64,000 nucleotides of DNA from Bacteroidota bacterium (GCA_023458555.1 JAEWYS010000008.1:186001-250000); one strand, 5' to 3'; shown: positions 18,498-26,990, counted from the first letter of the stretch. Notes: a model not told the origin generated them from the letters alone. Numbers and translations are program-made.

Positions 18498-18728
18498 ATG
18501 AAAACTTCATTAATAATTGCTGTAAGTGCTATCGTATTCGGTTTTGCCGGTCTGACTTCTGCCCAGACAGATAACAACAATCTGCCTGAATGCTGTCAGA
18601 AGCAGGAAGCATGTTGTGTAGCCGGAGCTGCATGCTGCGAAGGTATGGAAGTCCGGCATTCTGAAAAATCAGACTGCTGTGTTGAAGTCAAAGCATGCTG
18701 TGAAAAAGAAGCAGCCTGCTGCAACTAA
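18498..18728 (+). CDS. 76-aa exported protein with heptad CC-pair repeats
   Basis: A clear signal peptide (residues 1-22, ending TSAQ) is followed by a 54-residue mature protein with 12 cysteines, all in adjacent pairs: 32-33, 39-40, 46-47, 60-61, 67-68 and 74-75. The pairs are spaced exactly seven residues apart, and at the one gap (53-54) the CC is replaced by R-H without loss of register. Almost every remaining position is small or charged. This looks like an exported metallothionein-like or thiol-rich peptide; no known family was recognised. A strong terminator follows immediately. It probably shares a function with the Cys-containing gene upstream. Confidence 0.8.
   Translation: MKTSLIIAVSAIVFGFAGLTSAQTDNNNLPECCQKQEACCVAGAACCEGMEVRHSEKSDCCVEVKACCEKEAACCN
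18588..18725 (+). repeat. Seven-codon repeat units encoding CC pairs
   Basis: Seven consecutive units of 21 bp each encode x-C-C-x-x-x-x, except the fourth unit, which encodes V-R-H in place of the Cys pair. Codon choice (TGC/TGT) varies between units. Confidence 0.7.
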
Positions 18729-18739
18729 TAAGCACCAAC

Positions 18740-18766
18740 AAAAAGCCCCGAAAATCGGGGCTTTTT
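18740..18766. terminator. Strong bidirectional terminator
   Basis: A 12-bp stem (AAAAAGCCCCGA with TCGGGGCTTTTT, 3-nt loop) lies between convergent genes: the CC-repeat protein (plus) and the SDR protein (minus). T-tracts are present in both directions. Confidence 0.9.
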
Positions 18767-18783
18767 TATGATCATACTTTTTA

Positions 18784-20340
18784 TTACCAGTCTATCGGCT
18801 TATAATCTTTTAAAAACTTTCCACACCAGTGAGTCCCTGTAAGAATACCGTCAAAAAACGGGTCACAAACCCTTGCGGCGCCATCCACGATGTCCAGCGG
18901 CGGCTGAAAATCATGCACTTTCTGCTTATGTGCCGCAAGTTCTGCCGGATCTTCATCTGTAACCCAGCCGGTATCCACTGCATTCATATAAATCCCGCTT
19001 TTTGCCAGATCTGAAGCCGATGTATGCGTCAGCATATTCAGCGCTGCCTTTGCCATATTAGTGTGCGGGTGACGATCTTCTTTTTTAAATCTGTAAAATT
19101 TACCTTCCATCGCCGACACATTCACAATATGCTTTTGACCTGTATAATCTTTTCTCATTAAAGATACAAGACGATTGCAAAGAACAAAGGGAGCAACCGA
19201 ATTAACAAGCTGCACCTCAAGCATCTCCGGAGTTGGTATTTCCCCAATCCTCAGACGCCAGCTATTGGTTTTTCGCAAATCTACCTGCTGGAGATCAGCG
19301 TCCAGCTTTCCGACAGGAAAGACTTCTTCACTTATCACAGAATTGTCATAGCTGTAGGGAATTTGTGAAAGCTGGGCAGAAGCCCGCAGACCGATACCAG
19401 GCCCCTGTCCGTGCCAGGAAACCGGCAGGGCCGACTCTGAAGACTGGGCCGGAGCTGAAAGCCCAGTCAGCTGTTTTTTCAATACCTCATGATTATGCAA
19501 AATTTGCCGGGCTTCAGCAGGAAGCTCCTGATAAGGCAGCTTTTCATTATCCATCATATGAGCATAAAAACCGGGTGGGCGGCGTACAGTCTGAGCTGCA
19601 TTGTTTATCAGAATATCCAGGCGTTCATAATGCTGCTCAACATAGGTGGCAAACAGCTCCACACTGGGTGTATGTCTCAGGTCCAGGCCATAAATATGAA
19701 GACGATGTCCCCAGTCACTGAAATCCTTTTCAGCAGAAAACCGCATGGCTGAATCAACAGGAAATCTGGTGGTGGCTATAACTGTTGCTCCTGCGCGCAG
19801 CATCATTAGCGTGGAATGGTAACCGATTTTGAGTCGCGATCCTGTAATAAGAGCTACCTGACCTTCCAGCGAAGCGGTCTGAAAGCGTTTCTGGTAGTTA
19901 AAATCTCCGCATTTCCTGCACATGGAGTCGTAAAAGAAATGTAGACGTGTATACTCTTCCTTGCATACGTAACAGTTTCTGGGGGAACTCAGCTCTGCCT
20001 CCTGCCGGGTGTGGCTATCGGCTGTAGTATCTATTTGCAAAGGTGCCATAAATACATCTGTAGTTCTGGCAGCACGTATACCCGTTGTTGCCCTTGCATC
20101 GCGGTCCTGTTGTACTTTTAAAAACTGTTGCTGCTTTTGGCGGTCTTTTTTCCTTTTTCTGAACTCATCCCTGTCCGGTCTTGACAGCTGTCCGGCTACT
20201 TTGAGCAAAGCCACGCGCTGTTCCTCAGACAAGCATGCAAGCTGATCACTCTGATCTACCAGAGATTGCAATACATTAATACAATGTTGAATATCGTCAC
20301 CCGAGCAACTGAAATTATACGGATTATCCTGCTGACTCAT
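18784..20340 (-). CDS. Atypical SDR oxidoreductase with N-terminal zinc-ribbon-like region
   Basis: The 518-residue protein has a charged N-terminal 120 residues, a CxxC-x14-CxxC element (C123, C126, C141, C144), and then a Rossmann-type short-chain dehydrogenase domain from about 158. It keeps TGSRLKIG for dinucleotide binding, INNAA (246-250) and the active-site-type Ser409 and Lys431. The catalytic Tyr of the usual YxxxK is Thr427 (sequence HPHTNMAK). About 120 extra residues separate NNAA from the core strand before the active site. I have seen the HPHTNMAK pattern in a conserved SDR-like group that includes fungal proteins, so this is probably a stable variant and not a damaged gene. The substrate is unknown and reductase activity is doubtful. 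Confidence 0.75.
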   Translation of the reverse strand: MSQQDNPYNFSCSGDDIQHCINVLQSLVDQSDQLACLSEEQRVALLKVAGQLSRPDRDEFRKRKKDRQKQQQFLKVQQDRDARATTGIRAARTTDVFMAPLQIDTTADSHTRQEAELSSPRNCYVCKEEYTRLHFFYDSMCRKCGDFNYQKRFQTASLEGQVALITGSRLKIGYHSTLMMLRAGATVIATTRFPVDSAMRFSAEKDFSDWGHRLHIYGLDLRHTPSVELFATYVEQHYERLDILINNAAQTVRRPPGFYAHMMDNEKLPYQELPAEARQILHNHEVLKKQLTGLSAPAQSSESALPVSWHGQGPGIGLRASAQLSQIPYSYDNSVISEEVFPVGKLDADLQQVDLRKTNSWRLRIGEIPTPEMLEVQLVNSVAPFVLCNRLVSLMRKDYTGQKHIVNVSAMEGKFYRFKKEDRHPHTNMAKAALNMLTHTSASDLAKSGIYMNAVDTGWVTDEDPAELAAHKQKVHDFQPPLDIVDGAARVCDPFFDGILTGTHWCGKFLKDYKPIDW

Positions 20341-20446
20341 AAATTCTTCTCAGTACACTTTAAATCAAAGCCGCAATATACGCAATTAGCGAATCTTGTA
20401 TAAGAACATCTGAAGCCTTTATTACATATTGCAGGTAACCTTTGAT

Positions 20447-21331
20447 TTACCTGCGCATTTCGGCAAACAGCTCGATTGCATTATCCCGTACAGTCAGTCG
20501 GCCTGCTTCGACCAGATAGGAAAAACTCAGATGAAGCTGACAATTAGCAACCTGTAGATTTTTGACCCCAACCATAAAAAGCACGTGTCCCGGAAAAAGA
20601 TAAATCATGCCAGCCTCTGTCTTATCGTATAGTCTGACGATACCGGCTATGGCAAAACGCGAAAGATGATTATCTGCGATACTAACACATGTCTGGGTAT
20701 TAACTGTCAGTGACGGAGACAAAAGAAATTCCCGGAAGGCTATCAGATTGCTGTATCGGATTATTTTGAAATTCTGGTTTACAGGCCTCAGCTCCGGACT
20801 GGAAAGGTGCTGCAATGATACCCCTATACCCATGGCAGGACGAAGATACCAGAGGCCGATATTGCCGTCTGCAGCCAGATCCGAACCGCCCACACCAGCC
20901 TGAGAAGACCGGAAAGAATAATTGATAACCCCTACCGAGGCGCCTGCTGCCAGAGAGGCTAACCGGGATAATCTGAATCTCCAGCTGTACCGTCCGTATA
21001 GTCTGCTTCGATTTATAAAATTACCTTCCCGATTATTGAACACAAAAATACCGACATGATGCATGGCTCCCTTACTACCTGTTTTTACTTTCCAGTCTCC
21101 GTCAACATATATCTTGTTAATACCCTGAAAAAGCCCTGTTTCAGCCTTGTTGCCGACCCTGACAGACACAGAATAGGCCGAGTCGCTATTTGCCGGATTA
21201 AGCAAATAATGATTATTGACAAACTGATCCGGCAGCTCAGAACGGAGCAGATAGCTCTGTGCTGCCGATCCGAAGCTCATCAGCATCATGGGAACAAATG
21301 GCCAGTATCTGAACAAAGTACTTTTTCGCAA
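20447..21331 (-). CDS. Divergent PorP/SprF-like outer-membrane protein
   Basis: This 294-residue protein has a signal peptide (ending SAAQ) and the beta-strand pattern and length of PorP/SprF proteins. The N-terminal hallmark is weak: LLNPANSD stands where family members have INPAYTG, and the preceding FSQY motif is missing. A hairpin (GCAGGTAA with TTACCTGC, 20431-20454) overlaps its stop codon. It is transcribed divergently from the sigma/anti-sigma operon 84 bp away, whose last two products carry CHU_C-like tails. It may be the secretion partner of that operon's LRR protein; this is inferred from PorP-adhesin pairing elsewhere. Confidence 0.7.
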   Translation of the reverse strand: MRKSTLFRYWPFVPMMLMSFGSAAQSYLLRSELPDQFVNNHYLLNPANSDSAYSVSVRVGNKAETGLFQGINKIYVDGDWKVKTGSKGAMHHVGIFVFNNREGNFINRSRLYGRYSWRFRLSRLASLAAGASVGVINYSFRSSQAGVGGSDLAADGNIGLWYLRPAMGIGVSLQHLSSPELRPVNQNFKIIRYSNLIAFREFLLSPSLTVNTQTCVSIADNHLSRFAIAGIVRLYDKTEAGMIYLFPGHVLFMVGVKNLQVANCQLHLSFSYLVEAGRLTVRDNAIELFAEMRR

Positions 21332-21415
21332 CGTATGAAAAAACTATGATTCAACGTAATAAAACGGTGAAGCTACTGTTTACTTTTTTAATTTCAAATC
21401 GTACAGGAATTAACT

Positions 21416-21991
21416 GTGAAAGGAATCGAAGACAAAATTATCGAAAGTATCCGACTCGGTAACGAGGATAAGGCTCTTACTTTTCTTTATGGAAAGCCAT
21501 TGGCCAAAATTCGGAAATATATTCTGAATAACAGTGGTTCTTCGGATGATGCGCACGATATTTTTCAGGATGCTGTCCTGATTCTGTTTTACAAAGTTAA
21601 AACCGGCCAGTATTCTGAACATGCCGATCTTGTGGGATTTCTCTATACGGTAGCACGAAATCTCTGGATCGACCGAATGCGCAGAGAAAAACGGTTTCAG
21701 AATCATATTTCTCAAATCAGCCGCAACGAAACAGACTGGGGCGATCAGCTAAAGGAGCTGCTTGATCGCGAAAAGTCGGAAGCTTTTAAAAAAGTTTTCG
21801 AGCAGCTTGGTGAAAATTGCCAAAAGCTCCTTCATCTTGCCGTATTTGAAAAGCTTAGCATGCGGCAAATCAGTGAAAAGATGGGCTATTCAAATGAAAA
21901 TGTTGCTAAAAGTAATCATTATCGTTGCAAACAGTATTTGGGAAAACTTGTAAAGGAAAACTCTGTAATATTTAACTTGCTCAAAAATTGA
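21416..21991 (+). CDS. ECF-type RNA polymerase sigma factor
   Basis: The 191-residue protein has sigma-70 region 2 (DIFQDAVLILFYK, FLYTVARNLWIDRMRREKR) and region 4 (FEKLSMRQISEKMGYSNE) helix-turn-helix motifs, with no region 1 or 3. The start is GTG at 21416. Its stop codon overlaps the TTG start of the next gene by 4 bp (TTGA), the usual sigma/anti-sigma coupling. It would direct RNA polymerase to a specific promoter set when released by the downstream membrane protein. The target genes are unknown. A divergent PorP-like gene and downstream CHU_C-tailed genes suggest a T9SS or surface regulon. Confidence 0.9.
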   Translation: MKGIEDKIIESIRLGNEDKALTFLYGKPLAKIRKYILNNSGSSDDAHDIFQDAVLILFYKVKTGQYSEHADLVGFLYTVARNLWIDRMRREKRFQNHISQISRNETDWGDQLKELLDREKSEAFKKVFEQLGENCQKLLHLAVFEKLSMRQISEKMGYSNENVAKSNHYRCKQYLGKLVKENSVIFNLLKN

Positions 21992-23133
21992 CAGAACAGG
22001 AACACATATATCACCAGATTGAGGAGTATATCCAGGGTAGTCTTCCCCCTTCCGATACCGAAAAAATAAAATACCTCATTGATAATGACCCGGTGTACAG
22101 AGATATCTACGAAGATATAAATCTTAACAACCAGGTTGTGCTAGGGGCTGCTTTTACCCGTCTTCGCGAAAAAATGCAGGCGGACTTGCAGACAATAGAG
22201 CAAAAACGCAGCAGGCAACAAAGACTGATAAAAAACTCGGGACTGATTGTCGGTTTTATCGGCTTACTAAGCGGCACGATACTCTTGATAAATCCATCCG
22301 AAAGGCATGAAACCGCTGTTTCCGACAGTCTGATCAATACCATTGGAGCCGGACAGAAACCATCAGTGGACGAGCACTATCCGATAAAAGACAGCGGCAG
22401 CTCTGATATAAAGGAACCCCATGCACTTACTGAAAACTACGTAACCGGTATTTCGGAAAAAGCCGGGGAAAACGTAATTCCGGACACAATGCTCCAATCA
22501 GAAGTCCGGGAAAATACTGTTCCGAAACAATCAGATTATCCGCTAACAGATTCCGTACAAAAAGAAAAGCCGGGTACTGCAACTGTTCTTGCACAGTCGC
22601 AATCTGTGCCGGACAAGCTCAATCTGATTGCCTGCGATTCTATTACGGCGGAGTTTTTGGTTTCTCCTTCATGCAATGCTCAAAGCACCGGAAAAATAGC
22701 TATAACGGGCATAAAAGGCGGTGAAATACCTTATGATATATATATCGACGGATACGATATATCCGGATCACATGAAGCCGATAATCTGAAAGCGGGCTGG
22801 TATACATTAAAAGTATATGACAACAAGCGTTGCAGCAGTACCCGGAAAATACAGGTACCTTCCGAAAACTGTTTTGATGATAAGGCATTCAGCTTTAATC
22901 CCGATTTTGGAGAAATCTGGAACATCCCGTTCATAAGCGGACAATCCGGTTATTTCAGAATAATTTCCAGAAATGGTACAATTATCTATGAAAGCCCGTT
23001 TGGAGCAGATTGGCCCAATGAATGGAAAGGAATAGACAAGACAGGAACAATTGTAGAATATGGAATGTATATTTGCCTGCTGGAATACGAAGACGGTCAT
23101 GTGGAAAAAATTCAGGTAACGATAATACGATGA
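21988..23133 (+). CDS. Membrane anti-sigma-like protein with SprB-like and CHU_C-like periplasmic domains
   Basis: This 381-residue protein starts at TTG, overlapping the sigma gene by 4 bp. The first 80 residues are cytosolic and acidic/helical with the IEEYIQGSL-type opening typical of anti-sigma factors. One transmembrane helix lies at about 85-102. A low-complexity Ser/Glu linker follows to about 215, then a SprB-repeat-like module (CNAQSTGKIAI, GG-x-x-PY, IDGYD) and a degenerate CHU_C domain (about 300-381: RNGTIIYES, W-x-x-E-W-K-G, ending VTIIR). CHU_C domains are normally export tails of secreted adhesins, so their presence on a signalling membrane protein is unusual. The anti-sigma role follows from position and topology. 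No zinc-binding HxxxCxxC was seen. Confidence 0.75.
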   Translation: MTEQEHIYHQIEEYIQGSLPPSDTEKIKYLIDNDPVYRDIYEDINLNNQVVLGAAFTRLREKMQADLQTIEQKRSRQQRLIKNSGLIVGFIGLLSGTILLINPSERHETAVSDSLINTIGAGQKPSVDEHYPIKDSGSSDIKEPHALTENYVTGISEKAGENVIPDTMLQSEVRENTVPKQSDYPLTDSVQKEKPGTATVLAQSQSVPDKLNLIACDSITAEFLVSPSCNAQSTGKIAITGIKGGEIPYDIYIDGYDISGSHEADNLKAGWYTLKVYDNKRCSSTRKIQVPSENCFDDKAFSFNPDFGEIWNIPFISGQSGYFRIISRNGTIIYESPFGADWPNEWKGIDKTGTIVEYGMYICLLEYEDGHVEKIQVTIIR

Positions 23134-24776
23134 CAGAAAGGTATAATTATATCAAGCCCACGATCAGTAAAATCAAAGAAGGAGTATGTTTATTAGTGAT
23201 GACTCTGATGACTCTGACATCTGTGTCAGCTCAAACATTCGAAATACCGGATACCAGTTTTCGTAAACGTTTACAAATCCAATATCCATGGCTTCTCTCG
23301 GATGGCAGGTTAAACATACAGGCAGCATCCATTTATGCCGGTAGCCTCGAGTTAAACAATGCTTCGATTAAAGATATCAGCGGTATAGGCTATTTTACCA
23401 ATATTATCAGTCTGAATCTGAGCAACAATCAATTACAGACAGTTTCAGAAATAAGCAAGCTGACGAAATTAACCAAGCTGTATCTTTTTTATAACCAGCT
23501 AAAAGAATTACCGGATATTTCCGCTCTTAAAAATCTTGTCGAATTTCAGGTACATTATAATCAGCTTACTTCACTTCCTGATTTAAATCATCTGACAAAA
23601 CTTGAAAAGTTATACTTTAATGATAACAGGATTACTCAATTTCCGGAAATCAGCAACTGTATTGCATTAAGACATATCGTTGCTGGACAAAATCCTTTGG
23701 AATCTTTACCGGATTTCGCACCGTTTACACAATTAAGAGAATTGCATGTACATGCAACCAGGGCGGATACACTTATTGGGCTTGAGACACTTACCAGGCT
23801 TGAAGCTCTATACGCTTGGGGTAATAAGTTAAGAAAGTTGCCGGATCTGGATCAGCTTACTTCTCTTCGACTGTTTTATGTATTTGATAATAAACTGACG
23901 TCAATGCCAAAGCTGGCAGATAATATTACACTGTTTGGCGGCAGTATAATTAACAACTATCTTACATTTGAAGATTTGCTGCCACATACGTCGGCATCCT
24001 ATTTTGCTTCGCTGGACTATTCTCCACAACTTCCCTGGGCATCCTATAAAACTATAAAAGTCAGAGAGCAGGAGGATCTGGTTCTGCAAACCCGGATTGA
24101 TCAGGAAATTGCGGGAACAACTTATACCTGGTATCATGGCAATCAAATCATTCAGAGTGGAGAATCGGTCACACTTCCTTTGTCCCGTGTTGATAAAAGA
24201 AATATTGGCTTATATAAAGTTGAAATTACCAATCCGGCATTACCAGACCTTGTAATAGAAAACAGTGTTGCATGGCTGGACATTACCGAATGTATATCCA
24301 TTACCGGCCTGCATGTTGATATTCTTGAGCATTCCTGCACAGAAGGTGCCATAATTGACCTAAGCCGTTCTCCTATTGAAGGAGGAAATCCGCCCTTTGT
24401 ATTTAGTATACTCAGTGATAGCCAAAAAGAGTACAAATCAGCGGCGAATCTCATTTTTTATTCTGTTTTTCCGGATAAATTCAGATTTACCGTACAAGAC
24501 AGTCGTGGCTGCACAGCTTCACAGACATTTGTTGTATCTGCATTGAAAGACTGCGATCCTGTATTCACTCCGGATGGAGACGGATATATGGATACCTATC
24601 GTATAGAAGAATCGGGATTTGCCAGAATATATGACACTCAGCGCCGTATAGTAAAAGAGTTTACTACTCCTGGTTCATGGGATGGCTCCCGCCAGGATGG
24701 CTCACCGGCTGATGCAGGCTATTATGCTATTATTATCAATGAAACGAAAATTATTCATTTGACCCTGATTCGATGA
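23130..24776 (+). CDS. Secreted leucine-rich-repeat protein with CHU_C-type tail
   Basis: The start is ATG at 23130, in a 4-bp ATGA overlap with the preceding gene; earlier in-frame starts lie inside that gene. The 548-residue product has an N-terminal signal region ending SVSAQ, about eight short leucine-rich repeats (about 65-280; L-x-x-L-x-L-x-x-N-x-L), an Ig-like segment, a SprB-like module (SCTEGAIIDL, GGNPPF) and a CHU_C tail (FTPDGDGYMD, W-D-G, ending LTLIR). It is therefore predicted to be exported by the T9SS. As third gene of the sigma operon it may be the signal, the output or a surface receptor. The LRR fold suggests protein or glycan binding. Confidence 0.85.
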   Translation: MTERYNYIKPTISKIKEGVCLLVMTLMTLTSVSAQTFEIPDTSFRKRLQIQYPWLLSDGRLNIQAASIYAGSLELNNASIKDISGIGYFTNIISLNLSNNQLQTVSEISKLTKLTKLYLFYNQLKELPDISALKNLVEFQVHYNQLTSLPDLNHLTKLEKLYFNDNRITQFPEISNCIALRHIVAGQNPLESLPDFAPFTQLRELHVHATRADTLIGLETLTRLEALYAWGNKLRKLPDLDQLTSLRLFYVFDNKLTSMPKLADNITLFGGSIINNYLTFEDLLPHTSASYFASLDYSPQLPWASYKTIKVREQEDLVLQTRIDQEIAGTTYTWYHGNQIIQSGESVTLPLSRVDKRNIGLYKVEITNPALPDLVIENSVAWLDITECISITGLHVDILEHSCTEGAIIDLSRSPIEGGNPPFVFSILSDSQKEYKSAANLIFYSVFPDKFRFTVQDSRGCTASQTFVVSALKDCDPVFTPDGDGYMDTYRIEESGFARIYDTQRRIVKEFTTPGSWDGSRQDGSPADAGYYAIIINETKIIHLTLIR

Positions 24777-24825
24777 ATCTCCGGAAATAAGCCGTAAAAA
24801 CTTATTAAAACATAAATAGGTCTCC

Positions 24826-24846
24826 TCCAATATTATGTATATTGGA
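24826..24846. promoter_or_regulatory. Candidate operator: TCCAATAT-N5-ATATTGGA
   Basis: This perfect 8-bp inverted repeat with a 5-nt spacer lies 32-52 bp upstream of the GH30 start at 24878. A similar palindrome, TCCAAT-N8-ATTGGA, occurs at 45977-45996 upstream of another T9SS-secreted protein gene. The spacing suits a dimeric repressor or activator; the binding protein is unknown. Confidence 0.4.
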
Positions 24847-24877
24847 CATTCAGTTTATTTATTATAAAATCGATTGG

Positions 24878-26926
24878 ATGAAGAACGTTTTACTTATCGC
24901 TCTGCTTGCTTTTTATAATGTTGCACAGGGTCAGAATCTCTTAACCAATGGTAGCTTTGAAAACGATCTGACCAGCTGGTGGACAGGAGTATCAGGAGGA
25001 GGCGAGGCAACATTCTCGATCGAAACCGGAGATGCTCATACAGGCGGTAAAGCATTCAGAGCACAAATAACCACACCGGGAGCACAAGCCTGGGATGTAC
25101 AGGTAATTAACAATACAGCGTGGCCTTCTGTTGCCGGCAGGGAATATAAGCTTACTTTTTATGGTAAAGTTATCGGAGCCCCAACATCTTTACGCCTTAT
25201 CCAGCAGATTGATGCAGCATATACCTCCCTGGATCAGGCTATTACTCAGGAATGGCAGCAATATACATGGACGTTTACTGCCGGAGCAAACAATCTGGAA
25301 TTCAAAATTCATTTCCCCAATGCCGGCACATTTTTGCTGGACAATTTCATTATTACAGGTGATATAAGCACAGAACCGATTACAGCAAGTGTAGATGTAT
25401 CCTTATCTCATCAGACCATGGTTGGTTTTGGCGGGGCCCTTACCTGGCACTGCGACCGGATTACGAGAAGCAATCACAAAAATGAAATTGCACAGCTGCT
25501 GTTTGAAGATCTTGGTTCCGATATTATCCGTTTCAAAAACTGGTATTATCCCCAAAACTATCCACAAAACAAAACTACTGACGTATTTCATGTAGACTGG
25601 TTCAAGCCACATTTTGAAGCCACAAAAGAATTATATGAGCTCGCAAAGACCTACAATCCGACTATTGAAATTCTGTTAAGCAGCTGGGGACCGCCGGCTT
25701 CACTCAAAAGCAATAATAAACTTGAAGAAGGGACTCTGAAAAAAAATTCTTCCGGTAATTTCATGTATGAGGAATTAGCCCAGTACATGGAAGATGTTCT
25801 GAATAATGCAGGTTTTAACCCTGATTATCTGAGTATTCAGAATGAGCCTGGCTATGAAAATGCGGGCTGGACAACCTGCGGCTGGCGGCCGGAAGAAGAC
25901 ACCAACTATCCTGCCTACGCCAAAGGCCTGGATATAATACATGACAAAATAAAAAACCGGCAATATGCGCCCAAACTTATAGGACCGGAAACAGAAAATA
26001 TTGGAAATGCATTATGGAATTCTGCTCAGAATACCTTTGGTTCCATGGCAGAAACAGTGAAAGATAAGGAATATCTTTACGGTTACGCATACCACCTGTA
26101 CAATTATGGCTCTCCTTCATCCATCAATACCAGTTACCTGCATCTTATCAAAAATCAGTACGGAAACAGGCCTGCCTTCATGACAGAGTTTTCGGGAAGC
26201 AGCTATGACTGGCTGCAAACAGCTCATATGATCCAGCTTAATCTGATGGAAGCCAATGCAGTCTCGTATATCTACTGGGACATGATGTGGAATGAAGATT
26301 CTGATGCGGCCATGATCACGATAGATAATAACGGAGATTATACAATTCATCCTTATTACTATACAATTAAACATTTTGCCAGACACATCAATAAAAACTA
26401 TAGCCGGATAGAGGTCTCAGGAAGCAACAACCAGGTTAAAATTACCGGATTTAAAAACACTGACGGTACCGGTTATACGTTTGTTTTAACCAATAACGGC
26501 GCTGCGAGCCAGTCTGTAAATCTGGAACTTCCACAAAATCTGGATATTATCACTCTGGAAGGTTTTCAATCTACCGAAGGAAATTTTTACAGTGAGCTAC
26601 AAACCATTGATCCTCATGAGCTCGTATTACCTTCAAAATCGATTACTACATTATATTTTACTGTCAATGAATTGATCACCTCTGAAAAGTCTTCGCTATC
26701 CCATACCGCCGGCAAGCGCACTTTTGAATTATTTCCGGTACCGGCCAGCGATAAAGTAACTATTAAATGTCTTGATCATTATACGCCGATACAGTGGGAG
26801 ATCCTTTCTGTACAAGGTATGAGCATAAAAACAGGGCAGGGGAGTGAAGTCTCTGTTTCGGATCTGGCAGAAGGTCTTTATCTGATCAGGGTTAATGAAG
26901 AAATTCTCCGTTTTATCAAAGAGTGA
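24878..26926 (+). CDS. Secreted GH30-like glycoside hydrolase with CBM and T9SS type A tail
   Basis: From the ATG at 24878 the product has 682 residues: a signal peptide ending VAQGQ, a jelly-roll carbohydrate-binding module of the CBM4/9 type (about 20-165, NLLTNGSFEND opening), a (beta/alpha)8 catalytic domain (about 175-500), a beta-sandwich and a T9SS type A sorting domain (about 615-682, FELFPVPASDKV). Candidate catalytic residues are Glu in SIQNEP (acid/base) and Glu in FMTEFSG (nucleophile), fitting GH30 and clan A. GH30 enzymes cleave glucuronoxylan, beta-1,6-glucan or related glycans; the substrate cannot be fixed here. An in-frame ATG 12 codons upstream would spoil the signal peptide. 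Confidence 0.82.
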   Translation: MKNVLLIALLAFYNVAQGQNLLTNGSFENDLTSWWTGVSGGGEATFSIETGDAHTGGKAFRAQITTPGAQAWDVQVINNTAWPSVAGREYKLTFYGKVIGAPTSLRLIQQIDAAYTSLDQAITQEWQQYTWTFTAGANNLEFKIHFPNAGTFLLDNFIITGDISTEPITASVDVSLSHQTMVGFGGALTWHCDRITRSNHKNEIAQLLFEDLGSDIIRFKNWYYPQNYPQNKTTDVFHVDWFKPHFEATKELYELAKTYNPTIEILLSSWGPPASLKSNNKLEEGTLKKNSSGNFMYEELAQYMEDVLNNAGFNPDYLSIQNEPGYENAGWTTCGWRPEEDTNYPAYAKGLDIIHDKIKNRQYAPKLIGPETENIGNALWNSAQNTFGSMAETVKDKEYLYGYAYHLYNYGSPSSINTSYLHLIKNQYGNRPAFMTEFSGSSYDWLQTAHMIQLNLMEANAVSYIYWDMMWNEDSDAAMITIDNNGDYTIHPYYYTIKHFARHINKNYSRIEVSGSNNQVKITGFKNTDGTGYTFVLTNNGAASQSVNLELPQNLDIITLEGFQSTEGNFYSELQTIDPHELVLPSKSITTLYFTVNELITSEKSSLSHTAGKRTFELFPVPASDKVTIKCLDHYTPIQWEILSVQGMSIKTGQGSEVSVSDLAEGLYLIRVNEEILRFIKE

Positions 26927-26943
26927 CGGACTCATAACATTAT

Positions 26944-26977
26944 AAAAAACCTGAGGAAAATTCTTCAGGTTTTTTTT
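26944..26977. terminator. Bidirectional terminator between GH30 gene and hrpB
   Basis: The stem AAAAAACCTGA / TCAGGTTTTTT (core CCTGA/TCAGG) has T-tracts on both strands and separates two convergent genes. Confidence 0.75.
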
Positions 26978-26990
26978 ATGCATTACAGCT

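Noticed and set aside
23022..23129. Upstream in-frame start for the LRR gene
   Set aside because: It lies within the anti-sigma coding region and would place 36 charged residues before the signal peptide; ATGA coupling at 23130 fits better.
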